Positions 36,602 to 46,432 of a stretch of DNA of 64,000 bases are shown piece by piece. Below the pieces are notes generated by a model that saw nothing but the letters and a program-made list of their open reading frames with translations, was not told the DNA's origin and searched no databases. Where the stretch lies: assembly GCF_034531395.1 (NCBI RefSeq), contig NZ_JARVCO010000012.1, positions 496,001-560,000 of the forward strand, in the 5' to 3' direction. The translations under genes were made by a program, and so were the position numbers. The stretch's first letter is position 1. Each line of letters opens with the position of its first letter. Origin of the DNA: Pontiella agarivorans (GTDB taxonomy: Bacteria > Verrucomicrobiota > Kiritimatiellia > Kiritimatiellales > Pontiellaceae).

Positions 36602-37639
36602 TTAATTCGGACGATCGGGCTGGGTGCCGGGTTCGGTTTTAATGGCCTTCGGAGAGGGGACGTGCGGAAAAGTTTTCCGGCATTCTTCCACGACGCGGTT
36701 GACTGAAATTTTCGGAAAGCTGTCGAAACCGGCGGGGTCGATGACCCAGTCGAGATGCCGGTAGGGAATTGTGGATATTTTTTCAGAGGTCTTCCGGTTG
36801 AACAGCATCAGGATGCGGGTGTCGAGGGCGAGACCGAAGTGCAGGATACCGGTGTCTCCGCCAAGAACGAGGGATGAGGATTTAATGAGTCCGGCGGTCA
36901 CGAGTAGTGATTTCCCCGTAATTACGGTGTGCCCGCGCGCCCGGACGGGCTCCAGATCGATTTCATCTTCTGCGCTTCCGCAGAAAAAGACCTGAATACC
37001 GTGTGCCTTGAAAAATCGGGCGACGGAGAGATATTTCAGCAACGGCCAGTTTTTTGATGCGCGGCTGGTAAACGGCTGGATCATCAGGGTGGGTTTTTCA
37101 GGATCAAGACCGTGTTCACGGAAAAGACCGGCGGCCTGTTCGGTATAGTTTTCCGGGAGATGAAAGGTGTTGTCGGGTTCGTTGATCTGCAGACCGCATT
37201 GCCGAAGCATGGAGAGGTACCAGTCGATAACATGCATGGAGGAGATGTCGCGGTCGAGGCCCCGGGTATAGGCCAGTTTGCGCATGCTGCGGTAGACCGA
37301 ACCCCAGCGCTGGGGCGCGCCGGTGAACCAGGTGATCCATGCGGTTTCTCCATAACCCTGCAGATCGATCACATGGGAGAACCGTCCGGGACGGATGCGG
37401 TTTAAAAGGGAAAAAAGGGTCGGGAGAGTTTTTCCCGGATGTTTCAGCGCATTGCGGTCGATGGAGATAATTTCATCGACCGCGCTGAATCCGGAAATCA
37501 GCGGAGCGATGGATTTGCACACCAGGAAACTGATTTGTGCGTCAGGATAATTCTGCCGCACGGCGTTGACGGCGGGCAAGGTATGCAGTACGTCGCCGAT
37601 GGACTTCAGACGGATAATCAGAATACGCTCTTTTTTCAC
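36602..37639 (-). CDS. Glycosyltransferase family 9 (heptosyltransferase-like)
   Basis: 345 residues with the ADP-heptose:LPS transferase plan: N-terminal ILIIRLKSIGDVLHTLPAV, the middle PTLMIQPFTSRASKNWP for sugar-nucleotide binding and LVLGGDTGILHFGLAL near 260, where the usual GGDTGPMHLA motif stands. These enzymes extend the lipopolysaccharide core in the cytoplasm. The start is GTG at 37639. It is isolated, on the opposite strand to the defence operon, and its GC-rich composition shows that the transferred segment has ended. The sugar donor cannot be told. Confidence 0.88.
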   Translation of the reverse strand: MKKERILIIRLKSIGDVLHTLPAVNAVRQNYPDAQISFLVCKSIAPLISGFSAVDEIISIDRNALKHPGKTLPTLFSLLNRIRPGRFSHVIDLQGYGETAWITWFTGAPQRWGSVYRSMRKLAYTRGLDRDISSMHVIDWYLSMLRQCGLQINEPDNTFHLPENYTEQAAGLFREHGLDPEKPTLMIQPFTSRASKNWPLLKYLSVARFFKAHGIQVFFCGSAEDEIDLEPVRARGHTVITGKSLLVTAGLIKSSSLVLGGDTGILHFGLALDTRILMLFNRKTSEKISTIPYRHLDWVIDPAGFDSFPKISVNRVVEECRKTFPHVPSPKAIKTEPGTQPDRPN

Positions 37640-37759
37640 AACTGTTTCCCTGTATTGAACTGCAATGACCGTGGGGGAAGCGGCGGCGGAAAAACAGTTA
37701 AGTTCCGTTAACCTTTTGTGCTGAAGTTTAGCGCTGTATTCGGACGGGGTTAGCGGGGA

Positions 37760-38599
37760 TTATTTCTTTTGCGGTTTCAGCCATTTCAATGAAACGAGAA
37801 ACGCATCTGTTTCGGCGAGGGTTTCTTTGTATCTGTTGTTTTCTTTGTCCGGATTGAAAAAGCCGTGGGGCATGTCTTTATAGAGAACAAGTTCGGAGCG
37901 GTCGCCGTTGTCTTTCATGATTTTCTGGAATTTTTCGGCGGTTTCAACGGGGATGAGGTTGTCGTTGGTGCCGAGGAAAACGATGGTCGGAGGCATACCC
38001 GGTTTGAGCTTATGCAGAGGGGAAAATTCTTTCCAGTATTTGGAAACACGGTCATGGCCGTAGCCGTTTTCTGAGTTGTCATACACCGGATTGAACAGCA
38101 CCAGCGCATTGGGAACGCAGCTGACGGATGAATCTTCGCCGGGTTCATCGAACCAGGACAGGGTGGCTGTGGCGGCCGCCAGATGCCCGCCGGCGGAGCC
38201 GCCGCCGGCAGCAATACGGTTGGGATCGATCCCCAGATTTTTCGCCCGCTGCCGCACCCAGCGCATGGCGGATTTGGCATCCATCACGCAGGCCCGCGGA
38301 TCGGTGCTGTGCGTTTTTTTGATACGGTATTCGGCACAGATGGCCACCATGCCTCGATCCGCCAGGTGTTTGGCCTGGGGGTAGAACTGTGAGGGGGATC
38401 CGCTGTGCCAGCCGCCGCCGAAATAAAAAATGATGGCTGGACGTTTGTTATTTTTATTCAATCCGGCGGGATTGAAGAAGTGCAGGCGAAGCTCTCCCTG
38501 AGGCGTTTCTTTAAACGGCACAATATTGTTGGGTTTCAGTGGGTCAGCGAGGGCTGAAAAGGCTGTGCTTAAAAGTAAAAGTGTGACCATCAGTTTCAT
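37760..38599 (-). CDS. Secreted alpha/beta hydrolase (carbohydrate esterase-like)
   Basis: 279 residues from the ATG at 38599, which begins a clean signal peptide (MKLMVTLLLLSTAFSALA); 20 more codons are open upstream but spoil it. The catalytic site is of the hormone-sensitive-lipase/BD-FAE type: oxyanion block FYFGGGWHSG, nucleophile GGGSAGGHLA, acid in FLGTNDNLIPVETA and histidine in DMPHGFFNP. Such enzymes remove acetyl or other acyl groups from sugars. Its place near carbohydrate genes is compatible, but it stands alone. Confidence 0.85.
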   Translation of the reverse strand: MKLMVTLLLLSTAFSALADPLKPNNIVPFKETPQGELRLHFFNPAGLNKNNKRPAIIFYFGGGWHSGSPSQFYPQAKHLADRGMVAICAEYRIKKTHSTDPRACVMDAKSAMRWVRQRAKNLGIDPNRIAAGGGSAGGHLAAATATLSWFDEPGEDSSVSCVPNALVLFNPVYDNSENGYGHDRVSKYWKEFSPLHKLKPGMPPTIVFLGTNDNLIPVETAEKFQKIMKDNGDRSELVLYKDMPHGFFNPDKENNRYKETLAETDAFLVSLKWLKPQKK

Positions 38600-38708
38600 G
38601 CGGATACTGTGAGAGTTTCTGGTGGGTTTCGTCAATCCCGGAACGATATACAGGTGCATTTTTTAAAATAACCCGGTAGAGTTTTCGGCTTTTGAAAGGA
38701 AGGATAGT

Positions 38709-39953
38709 ATGTTGGTTAAGTGGATTCAGGATCTGTTGATTTCCTACGGCACGCCGGAAGCGTCGGCCGATGAGTTTGCACTGGTGATTTCCGCCGCACT
38801 GATTTTTGCTGTGGCCTATGCCGTGTATTGGATTCTCAAAAACTATCTGCTCAAGGTGATTCGCCGTATCACCGAGAAAACGTCGAATAAGTGGGACGAC
38901 AAGCTGATGGAGTCGCGCGTGTTTCACCGCCTGCTGCGGCTGATTCCGCTCACCGTTATTGCCATTGGTCTGGAACGGATTGCGCCGGGCGGTTTTGTGC
39001 TGATTAAGCGCGTGGTGTTTGCAGTCATCATTTTTATCGGTGCCCGCACGGTCGAGGCCTTTCTGAATGCGGTATCGGATGTTTATCACTCCTGCATGGA
39101 TGAACACCGCAAGCCGATCCGCCCGCTTTTTCAGGCGCTGCAGCTGGTCACCTATTTTCTGGCATCCATTTTCATGATATCGGTGCTGCTCAATAAGGAG
39201 CCGTGGGGGCTGTTCACGCTCTTGGGAGGGATGACCGCCGTCACCATGCTCGTTTTCAAGGATTCCATTCTCGGTTTTGTGGCCGGAATTCAGCTGGGTG
39301 CCAACGATATGGTGCGCGAAGGCGACTGGATCGAAATGCCCAAATACGGCGCCGACGGCGATGTGATCGAAGTGTCGGTGAACACGGTAAAAGTCCGAAA
39401 CTGGGACAAGACCATCACCACGATTCCAACCTATGCCCTGATCTCTGATTCATTCAAAAACTGGCGCGGGATGAGTGAATCCGGCGGACGGCGGATTAAA
39501 CGTTCCATCTGTATTGATATGAACACGGTTCAGTTTGCCGACGAAGCCATGCTTGAAAAGTTCCAGGCCATGGAACTGCTTAAAGACTACGTCGTTAAAA
39601 CGCAGGAGGAAATCAACGCCGCCAACGCGGAGAAAAATATTGATCTGTCCTCTACAATGGTGAACGGCCGCCGGCAGACCAACCTCGGAATTTTTCGCGC
39701 CTATCTGGAGAACTATCTGCGCAGCAATCCGAAAATTCACAAAGGCATGACCTTTCTTGTCCGTCATCTGCAACCGACGCCACAGGGACTGCCGATTGAA
39801 ATTTATGTGTTCAGCGCCGATAAAAACTGGGCTGCTTACGAAAGTATTCAGGCCGATATTTTTGATCACATTCTGGCCGCAATTCCGGAGTTCGGCCTGC
39901 GCGTCTATCAGCAGCCTTCCGGCAACGACATTGCCGCCCTGAGCATAAGGTAG
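38709..39953 (+). CDS. MscS-family mechanosensitive channel (YbdG-like)
   Basis: 414 residues with four to five membrane segments before the MscS beta domain. The pore helix and following conserved block read GGMTAVTMLVFKDSILGFVAGIQLGAND, here cut to the core FKDSILGFVAG, then VREGDWIEMPKYGADG and KVRNWDKTITTIPTY. The long C-terminal region after residue 260, with IKRSICIDMNTVQF, is characteristic of the YbdG/MscM branch. It releases solutes on osmotic downshock. AAGGAAGG stands before the ATG. Monocistronic. Confidence 0.92.
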   Translation: MLVKWIQDLLISYGTPEASADEFALVISAALIFAVAYAVYWILKNYLLKVIRRITEKTSNKWDDKLMESRVFHRLLRLIPLTVIAIGLERIAPGGFVLIKRVVFAVIIFIGARTVEAFLNAVSDVYHSCMDEHRKPIRPLFQALQLVTYFLASIFMISVLLNKEPWGLFTLLGGMTAVTMLVFKDSILGFVAGIQLGANDMVREGDWIEMPKYGADGDVIEVSVNTVKVRNWDKTITTIPTYALISDSFKNWRGMSESGGRRIKRSICIDMNTVQFADEAMLEKFQAMELLKDYVVKTQEEINAANAEKNIDLSSTMVNGRRQTNLGIFRAYLENYLRSNPKIHKGMTFLVRHLQPTPQGLPIEIYVFSADKNWAAYESIQADIFDHILAAIPEFGLRVYQQPSGNDIAALSIR

Positions 39954-39996
39954 GCCGCACAGTTTGGGTCGGGTCCTGCCTTGTGGGAACCGGGGA

Positions 39997-40830
39997 CTAT
40001 TTTTTCGTCATCCTCAGCAGCGTAAAACTGACAGTCACGGTCAACGAGCTGAGTTGCATGACGGCGGCTTTGGCGGCGTCGGATGATCGCCAGAAAATCG
40101 GGGTCATCCGGATCAGGTCGGTGATCTGTTCACGGTTCAGGGCGACTTTTCCGCTGACGGCGATGCGGTTTGCCTCCTCGAAAAGGGGGGCGCATTTTTC
40201 CGCTGCGGTATCGGCCTTTTCCTTGAAATCGCCCGATGAAAACTGAAGCTGTTTTCTAAGCTCGATCAGATGATTAAAGCCGGGCACGCCGATGATCAGC
40301 ACCCCGTCCGGCTTAAGGATGCGGTGAAACTCGTCGTTGTTGCGCGGGGCCAGAATGCTGAGAATGCTGTCCATTGAATTCGTTGCAACCGGAATGTTTC
40401 GCATGCCGTTGGCCACGAACCACGCGGCATTTTTCCAACGTTTGGACGCGACCTGTATCGCCTTTTTTGAAATATCGATCCCGCAGAAAAAACCGCGGTA
40501 TTTTTCGCTCAGCGTTCCAAGCAGGTGACCCTCGCCGCAGCCGCAATCCAGTACCGCATTATCGTCGTTTCCAATCGTTGGAAGTTCGGTTACAGCCTCG
40601 GTGAGGACATCAAATGCCCCGGAATCAAAAAAACGCCGGCGGGCCATAACCATTTCCGGATCATCGCCCGGCTGTTTTGCTTTTCGCTGATGACTCAGCA
40701 GCAGGTTGGCATATCCTTCGCGGGCGATGTTAAACGGATGGCCGTTTTGGCAGGCAATCATGTTGTCTTGCAGCATAAGCGGCTCGCTGCAGACGGGGCA
40801 GCGGATGGGGGATGGTGTTGGAAGAATCAT
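39997..40830 (-). CDS. rlmA: 23S rRNA guanine-N1 methyltransferase RlmA-like
   Basis: 277 residues. The N-terminal zinc ribbon CPVC...CQNGHPFN and the following REGYANLLL and KQPGDDPEMVMARRRFFDSGAFD are typical of RlmA (formerly RrmA), which methylates G745 or G748 of 23S rRNA. The SAM loop is VLDCGCGEGHLL and the catalytic region contains SILAPRNNDEFHRILKPDG. The start overlaps the end of the rapA gene by four bases (ATGA), so the two are translated together. Confidence 0.92.
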   Translation of the reverse strand: MILPTPSPIRCPVCSEPLMLQDNMIACQNGHPFNIAREGYANLLLSHQRKAKQPGDDPEMVMARRRFFDSGAFDVLTEAVTELPTIGNDDNAVLDCGCGEGHLLGTLSEKYRGFFCGIDISKKAIQVASKRWKNAAWFVANGMRNIPVATNSMDSILSILAPRNNDEFHRILKPDGVLIIGVPGFNHLIELRKQLQFSSGDFKEKADTAAEKCAPLFEEANRIAVSGKVALNREQITDLIRMTPIFWRSSDAAKAAVMQLSSLTVTVSFTLLRMTKK

Positions 40831-43424
40831 ACTGCTGTGATTATACGGATGGCGTCAAGCCGCAGCCGGGCATCGGCCAGAAGCCGGTCGAGTCTGGAAA
40901 TGGATTTGCGGGCGTGGCGGAGTTCGTCGTCGCGGATATTATCGTTCACTTTCTGCAGATGTTCCAGACGCTGGAACTCGGCCCCCAGCGTTTTAAGCAT
41001 TTGCTGCCGCGCTTCGGAACGGATGTTTTCCGCCTGCTGTTCCGCCATGGTTTTACTGGTTTCGAGCATGTTCGGGATCATCTGTGTGCGAACGCCTTCG
41101 TGTTCCAGCAGTTTCCACGATTCACCGTCTTTGAGATGGCGGGTGGTGGTTTCCTCGGTTTCGGTTCCGGCATGGTCAATGGAAATGCTGATGGGGGTGG
41201 GGGGAAGAAAGCGGTCTGCATTCAATCCGGGCGGAGCCACGGTTTCGAGGATATAAACGGCCTGCAGTTTCAGCGGAACATCCTGTGCGGGATCCACGGC
41301 AATGGCACAGCTTCCGCGTTCGGTACTGCTGATCATTTCTCCGGCACCGGTAACCATCGGATGATCCCAGCTCATCAGAATCGTGTCGGGATGCACCAGC
41401 GCTTCGCTGCGGCTGAAGGTGATACGCAGGCCGTCGGGCGGCAGCGGGAACCATTCATCAAACAGCTGATCCGGGCGGATATGAAAAGAATGCCGGTCCA
41501 GGGCTTCGACTCGTATGCCATATTGATCGAAAAGGTTCAGCAGATACTGCTGCAGGTCGTCGGTCTGTTCGCAGGATCGGATTTCTTCGACCACTTCCCG
41601 TCCGATTTCCGGCCGGAATGAAGAGAGTTCAAGCAGGCGATCCCGGCCGGATTCAATCTGTTTCCGAACCCTGGAATACTCCGATCGGGTTTCCGCGATG
41701 ACCGCATCGGTAACCTGATCGAGCCGGTTTTTAAACCGTTCGAACATTTCATAGCCGCCGATCACCGGTTCGGCAAATGCATTAAGCCCTTCATGCAGCC
41801 AGCGAACGGTCTGCGCCTCTTCGGAACCGCTGAGGTAGGGGACATGAATATGCACATCGCCGCGCTGGCCGATGCGGTCCAGACGGCCGATGCGCTGTTC
41901 CAGCAGTTCGGGATCGTCCGGAAGATCGATGAGCACCAGATGCGAGGCCATCTGGAAGTTGCGCCCCTCGCCGCCCATCTCGGAAACCACCATTACCTGT
42001 GCTCCGTCCGGTTCGGCAAACCAGGCGGCCTGGCGGTCGCACTGTACCAGCGGCATCTTTTCGTGGAAATTGGCGATATCGACACCCGACTGCTTTTTAA
42101 TGGCCTCAACCAGTGCTGTGACTTCTGCCGCGGTTTTGCTGATGACCAGAATTTTTTCGGCAGGGTGCCCGTGGATAAATCCGACGAGCCAGTTAACGGC
42201 GGGTCTGGGCGCCGCCTCGTCTTCCAGTTGAACGAGATGCGGAATGCGCTTTGGAAATCCGGTCATGTTCCGACGGGTATTCCGGAAAATCACGCGGCCG
42301 GCGCCGTGACGGTCGAGGGCCTCGGCCAATTCCTGCTCCGTGAGGGTATCGAGTTCGGCTTCGATGGTTTGCGCGGCATCGGCATAGTGCGCGTGTTCGG
42401 CCATGAAACGCTCAACATCCGGATAGCGTTGCGGATCGAGCAGGTGCAGGCGGGCAAAATGACTTTCGAGCCCCATCTGTTCCGGGCTCGCCGTCAGCAG
42501 CAACAGGCGGGGAATGGCGCGGGCAAACTGTTCAACGATGGTGTATTCAATACTGCTGTTTTCCGGCGACCAGTGCAGGTGATGCGCTTCGTCGACAATC
42601 ATCAGATCCCATTTGCAGGCAGCAGCCTGCGCGGCCCGCTGTGGATTTCCGGCCAGAAATTCGATATTGGTGAGTACGAGCTGTTCATCCAGAAAGGGAT
42701 TTGTTACGGGATCACCGGTTTCGATGGCAGCGCAGCGTTCTTCATCAAAAATACTGAAAGAAAGGTTGAAGCGGCGCAGCAGCTCCACGAACCATTGGTG
42801 CACCAGTGCGTTGGGTACGAGAATCAGAACGCGCTGCACGATGTTGCACACCATTAACCGATGCAGAATCAGACAGGCTTCAATGGTTTTTCCCAGCCCG
42901 ACTTCATCGGCCAGCAGTACGCGGGGCAGTGGACGGTTGCTCACCTCGTGCGCGATGTAAAGCTGATGGGGCAGGAGGTCGATCCGCGCGCCGAGCAATC
43001 CGCGAACAGGCAGGCTGGAATAGCGATGCCGTGCACGCAGCGTTTCGAGCCGCAGGTCAAACAGGACGTTTTCATCAACGTGGCCGTTGAGCAGCCGAGT
43101 TTCCGGACGGTCGAATCCCGACGTGTCGGAGAGCTCGGTTTCCGGCAGCCGGAACCCATCGTCTGCGCAGTAGGCCACCAATCCATGGGGCTCCTCTTCA
43201 ACGGCGGCGATGACGAACGTTTTTCCGTCGTTGGATTTTACTTCATCGCCTTCAGCAAAGCGCACGCGATTCAGCGGCGCATTCGAAGCGGCATAGTTCC
43301 GCATTTCGCCGGCGGCGTGAAAAAAGACCTGCACGGTTCGGGTATTCGCTTCAACGACAATGCCGAGCCCCAGCTCGGGTTCGGTTTCGCTGATCCATCG
43401 TTGTCCGGGAAAAAAGTTCTGCAT
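40827..43424 (-). CDS. rapA: RNA polymerase-associated SNF2 helicase RapA
   Basis: 865 residues from ATG 43424 (MQNFFPGQRWISETEPELG, the RapA N-terminal Tudor-like start); an open frame of 31 more codons upstream is not conserved-looking. SNF2 motifs: LLADEVGLGKTIEA, IVDEAHHLHW, TASPEQ, then in lobe two SEMGGEGRNFQMA and EQRIGRLDRIGQ. C-terminal RapA-specific domains follow. RapA recycles stalled RNA polymerase. It precedes rlmA with a four-base overlap. Confidence 0.95.
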   Translation of the reverse strand: MQNFFPGQRWISETEPELGLGIVVEANTRTVQVFFHAAGEMRNYAASNAPLNRVRFAEGDEVKSNDGKTFVIAAVEEEPHGLVAYCADDGFRLPETELSDTSGFDRPETRLLNGHVDENVLFDLRLETLRARHRYSSLPVRGLLGARIDLLPHQLYIAHEVSNRPLPRVLLADEVGLGKTIEACLILHRLMVCNIVQRVLILVPNALVHQWFVELLRRFNLSFSIFDEERCAAIETGDPVTNPFLDEQLVLTNIEFLAGNPQRAAQAAACKWDLMIVDEAHHLHWSPENSSIEYTIVEQFARAIPRLLLLTASPEQMGLESHFARLHLLDPQRYPDVERFMAEHAHYADAAQTIEAELDTLTEQELAEALDRHGAGRVIFRNTRRNMTGFPKRIPHLVQLEDEAAPRPAVNWLVGFIHGHPAEKILVISKTAAEVTALVEAIKKQSGVDIANFHEKMPLVQCDRQAAWFAEPDGAQVMVVSEMGGEGRNFQMASHLVLIDLPDDPELLEQRIGRLDRIGQRGDVHIHVPYLSGSEEAQTVRWLHEGLNAFAEPVIGGYEMFERFKNRLDQVTDAVIAETRSEYSRVRKQIESGRDRLLELSSFRPEIGREVVEEIRSCEQTDDLQQYLLNLFDQYGIRVEALDRHSFHIRPDQLFDEWFPLPPDGLRITFSRSEALVHPDTILMSWDHPMVTGAGEMISSTERGSCAIAVDPAQDVPLKLQAVYILETVAPPGLNADRFLPPTPISISIDHAGTETEETTTRHLKDGESWKLLEHEGVRTQMIPNMLETSKTMAEQQAENIRSEARQQMLKTLGAEFQRLEHLQKVNDNIRDDELRHARKSISRLDRLLADARLRLDAIRIITAV

Positions 43425-43639
43425 GGCGGCGGAGAGTAGGGGAAACCGCACGGGAGGGAAATGTTTAATGAGAATGAGTTGGGGCCGGGCGCGATCGCCG
43501 GGTGCGCTTATACCCAACGGACCGGCCCGCCCGGCCGTTGTGCCCTGCCGGCTGAATGAAAAAATGCGGTGGTTTAATCCCTGTTTCGCGCACGGATCCG
43601 TAGTATGGTCCGGGTTGCAAATTTGATAGAGGATAGACT

Positions 43640-44128
43640 ATGGAGAATGAAGAACTGCAGAACAGTCCGCTGCACGGCCTTTCGGCTGAAGCGATGTTGA
43701 CGGAGCTGGTGGAATTTTACGGATGGCGTACGCTGGATGCCGCGATTGAACTGAAATGTTTCCGGATCCAGCCGACGATTCCCAGTGCGCTGGCTTTTTT
43801 GAAAAAGGCGGAATGGGCGCGAAACCGCGTGGAGGAATTTTATCTTTATGTCTACAAAGGCATGCCGAAGGGGAGTCCGGAGCAGATGGCGCTGAAACCG
43901 CGAGAACGCGGTTTTCCCCTTAAGGTGAAGCCGAAAAAACCGCGCCCGCTAAAACCGGAAGAAATCAAAGCGCTGCAGGCTGAGCGTGAGGCGCTGCTTC
44001 CGCCGGGAAAACGTGCGCCGAAGCGGCCGCCGCACCGGGAGTCGAGAGATTATCGGGAATTTGAAGAGCCGGGAGAGAGTTCTTTTAAATCCAAATTTTC
44101 CAGTTCGCCCTTTAAAAAGCCGCGATAG
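43640..44128 (+). CDS. VF530-type DNA-binding protein with basic tail
   Basis: Residues 8-75 match the VF530/DUF2132 fold: NSPLHGLSAEAMLTELVEFYGW, then IQPTIPSALAFLKKAEWAR and a helix EEFYLYVY. The family is a small DNA-binding-like domain of unknown role. Residues 90-162 are a lysine-, arginine- and proline-rich tail that usual family members (~75 residues) lack, suggesting nucleic-acid binding. GAGG lies seven bases before the ATG. Confidence 0.85.
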   Translation: MENEELQNSPLHGLSAEAMLTELVEFYGWRTLDAAIELKCFRIQPTIPSALAFLKKAEWARNRVEEFYLYVYKGMPKGSPEQMALKPRERGFPLKVKPKKPRPLKPEEIKALQAEREALLPPGKRAPKRPPHRESRDYREFEEPGESSFKSKFSSSPFKKPR

Positions 44129-44206
44129 CGGATTTGAAAAAGCATCTGGTCTGAACACGTCGATGTGCTGAATTTGCGGGACCGACCGGGGACTTCATTT
44201 TACTAT

Positions 44207-46432
44207 TCAGTACACCTCGAATTCATGGATATGAAGGGGGATCGGGCCGGAGTGATAGTTGATTTTAAGGCGAATAAAGCGGGCGGAGAATGGCTCGATT
44301 TCGTATTCGTGAACGGTTGAGGCGAGGTCATCGCGGTGGGTTCGGGAGGCGACACCGGTGTAGCTTCCCTGCTGTGTTGAAAGCAGTATGTCGTAACGAA
44401 AAGTGCGGGCTTCCTTGGCGAAATCATTGGTGAATACTTTGATCTTGGAAATGGTGTGGATATCCCCTAGATCAATATCGATTTGAGCGGGAAGCGGCGC
44501 TGCAGACCAATAGTTGCTTTCGGTGATGATCCCGTCGACGGCGAATTCCGGATTGCTTCTCACTCCTCCCATTGAGGTGAGGGGTTGACCGAGCACAAGG
44601 TTGTCGGGAATGAGTTCTTCAAACTGTTTTTTCATTTCTTTGTTTTCAGACAGTTTTGCCCCGCGGGCGGCAGGAATCCGTCTGCCGATCCAGTCTGGAG
44701 AGGCCTGTAGCGTTTGGAGAACCCGAAGGAGTAATTCCGAGGCTGCGCCGGAATTATTTTGTTGCTCCAGATAGGCCAGAATTTCAGCACACAGTTCTTT
44801 TTTGAAGGGGATATAGGTCTGTGCGAGTTTTCTGAAATCCTCTCTTTCATCCAGTGCCCAATGCATGAAGAGGGCCATGGTGAGCGGAGTCGATTTGATT
44901 TGGCTGCAGTTTTTAAGCATCTTCTCAACCTGTATATATTCCTCTTCCCGGGTCAGGTTGTTTTTCATGAATGCCTGGTTAACATCCCGAATCATTCGGT
45001 ATAGAGATTGAGGATATTCCCAAAAGGTTTGATCGGCTTTTCTATACTGCCCTTTCATGAAATAGAGGGCCGCCAGAAGATTGTGGTATTCGACGTTTGT
45101 GCTGTCGAGAACTGCAGCCGTTTTTATGTGATTAAATGCGCCTTCAATGTTTCCTCTGGATAGCGCATTCAGTGCTCTTTCGTGATATTGGGGGGCTGCA
45201 TCCCGTCCGAGTCTTTGGCGTTCCTCTTTTTCAATCTGGAGTTCGGCGAGGGCCTTAATGGCCTCTTCGCGGCTATTATGAATGAGCGCAAAAGCAATGC
45301 CGGCGGCCAGAATTAAAAGCAGGATAAATATGCCGGACAGGTTGAGTATCTTTTTCTGACGCAGATAGAAGAGGCGCATTTCCCGAAAGAAACCGGCGTT
45401 TTCCGCAGTCGCTGAAAATCCATTCTGGTAGTTGAGCAAATCCTGCCGCATTTCGCTTACGGAGGCATAGCGGTGCTTGGGGTTCAGTGCCAATGCTTTG
45501 AGGGTAATGGCCGAAAGTGCCGGTGGAATCTGTGCATCGGGGCAGCGGGTGGCCGGGGGAATGATGAGGCCTTGACAGGTTTGTTCCAGAACTTTTTCAG
45601 GCGTTTCCCCGGTAACCGGGAGGGCATTGGTCAGCATTGAATAGAGAATGGCCCCCAGCGAATAGATGTCCGTCTGGAAGGATTTATCCTCTTTTCCTTC
45701 AGCCTGTTCGGGAGCCATGAAACCGGGGGTGCCTTTTATCCGGCCGGAGAGCGTCATATTATTGAGTAAATCGGGGTTGAGCAGCAGTCGATCAAAATCA
45801 CCGCCGTCATAGTCCTGATTACCGATGAGTTTTCCGAGGCCCCAGTCGCAAACCACCACTTCCCCGTGCGCGCCTACCTGAATGTTTTGAGGTTTCAGGT
45901 CCAGATGAAGGACATTCTGCGAGTGGGCGTAGTCAATGGCATCGCATATTTTAAGAAAGATATTCAAAAGCGAAGCCAGGACATCCTTACTCAGGTGTTT
46001 ATTCGGGCTGCTGTGATTCCGGTTGATGATGACATCCAGACTTTCGCCGGTTTTCAGCTCCATAATGAAGTAGGGCGTGGAGTCTGCATTCAGGCCAATA
46101 TCGTAGACCTTGATGATATTGGGATGATCCAGCTGGGCTGTCAGGCGGGCTTCGCGCAGGAAAGGCTCATAAAGTTCTTCCGGGGAGCCCGGGTTGAGCC
46201 GGGCCATGGCCACATAGCGTGCGGTTTTTGGATTGAAGACTCGAAAAATAGATTTCATCCCGCCTCGTGCAAGCAGGACATCCGTCTGAAAGTGAGTCGT
46301 GGTGGGTTCCAGTTCGGAGTAGATGGGGGAAAATTCGGGCTTAAAGTCGCGTTCTGCAGTTTCGCTTTCATAATACAGCGACATGAGCCGGGTAAGTTTA
46401 GGCGAAGTTTCTGAATGATCCATTTTATCCAT
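44207..46432 (-). CDS. Transmembrane protein kinase-like receptor with discoidin (F5/8 type C) sensor domain
   Basis: Order: kinase domain (residues 45-335), membrane segment (363-385), helical TPR-like region (395-590) and a C-terminal F5/8 type C domain (DGIITESNYW...HIHEFEVY). Kinase motifs: glycine loop ARGGMKSIF, HLDLKPQN with D178, D196 in CDWGLGK and the APE-like MAPEQ. The beta-3 VAxK lysine reads VAMAR, so alanine 77 replaces the ATP-positioning lysine; it may be an atypical or pseudo-kinase. The topology puts the kinase inside and the sugar-binding-type domain outside. The start overlaps the stop of the sigma factor gene by one base (TAATG), so the pair is co-translated. Confidence 0.88.
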   Translation of the reverse strand: MDKMDHSETSPKLTRLMSLYYESETAERDFKPEFSPIYSELEPTTTHFQTDVLLARGGMKSIFRVFNPKTARYVAMARLNPGSPEELYEPFLREARLTAQLDHPNIIKVYDIGLNADSTPYFIMELKTGESLDVIINRNHSSPNKHLSKDVLASLLNIFLKICDAIDYAHSQNVLHLDLKPQNIQVGAHGEVVVCDWGLGKLIGNQDYDGGDFDRLLLNPDLLNNMTLSGRIKGTPGFMAPEQAEGKEDKSFQTDIYSLGAILYSMLTNALPVTGETPEKVLEQTCQGLIIPPATRCPDAQIPPALSAITLKALALNPKHRYASVSEMRQDLLNYQNGFSATAENAGFFREMRLFYLRQKKILNLSGIFILLLILAAGIAFALIHNSREEAIKALAELQIEKEERQRLGRDAAPQYHERALNALSRGNIEGAFNHIKTAAVLDSTNVEYHNLLAALYFMKGQYRKADQTFWEYPQSLYRMIRDVNQAFMKNNLTREEEYIQVEKMLKNCSQIKSTPLTMALFMHWALDEREDFRKLAQTYIPFKKELCAEILAYLEQQNNSGAASELLLRVLQTLQASPDWIGRRIPAARGAKLSENKEMKKQFEELIPDNLVLGQPLTSMGGVRSNPEFAVDGIITESNYWSAAPLPAQIDIDLGDIHTISKIKVFTNDFAKEARTFRYDILLSTQQGSYTGVASRTHRDDLASTVHEYEIEPFSARFIRLKINYHSGPIPLHIHEFEVY

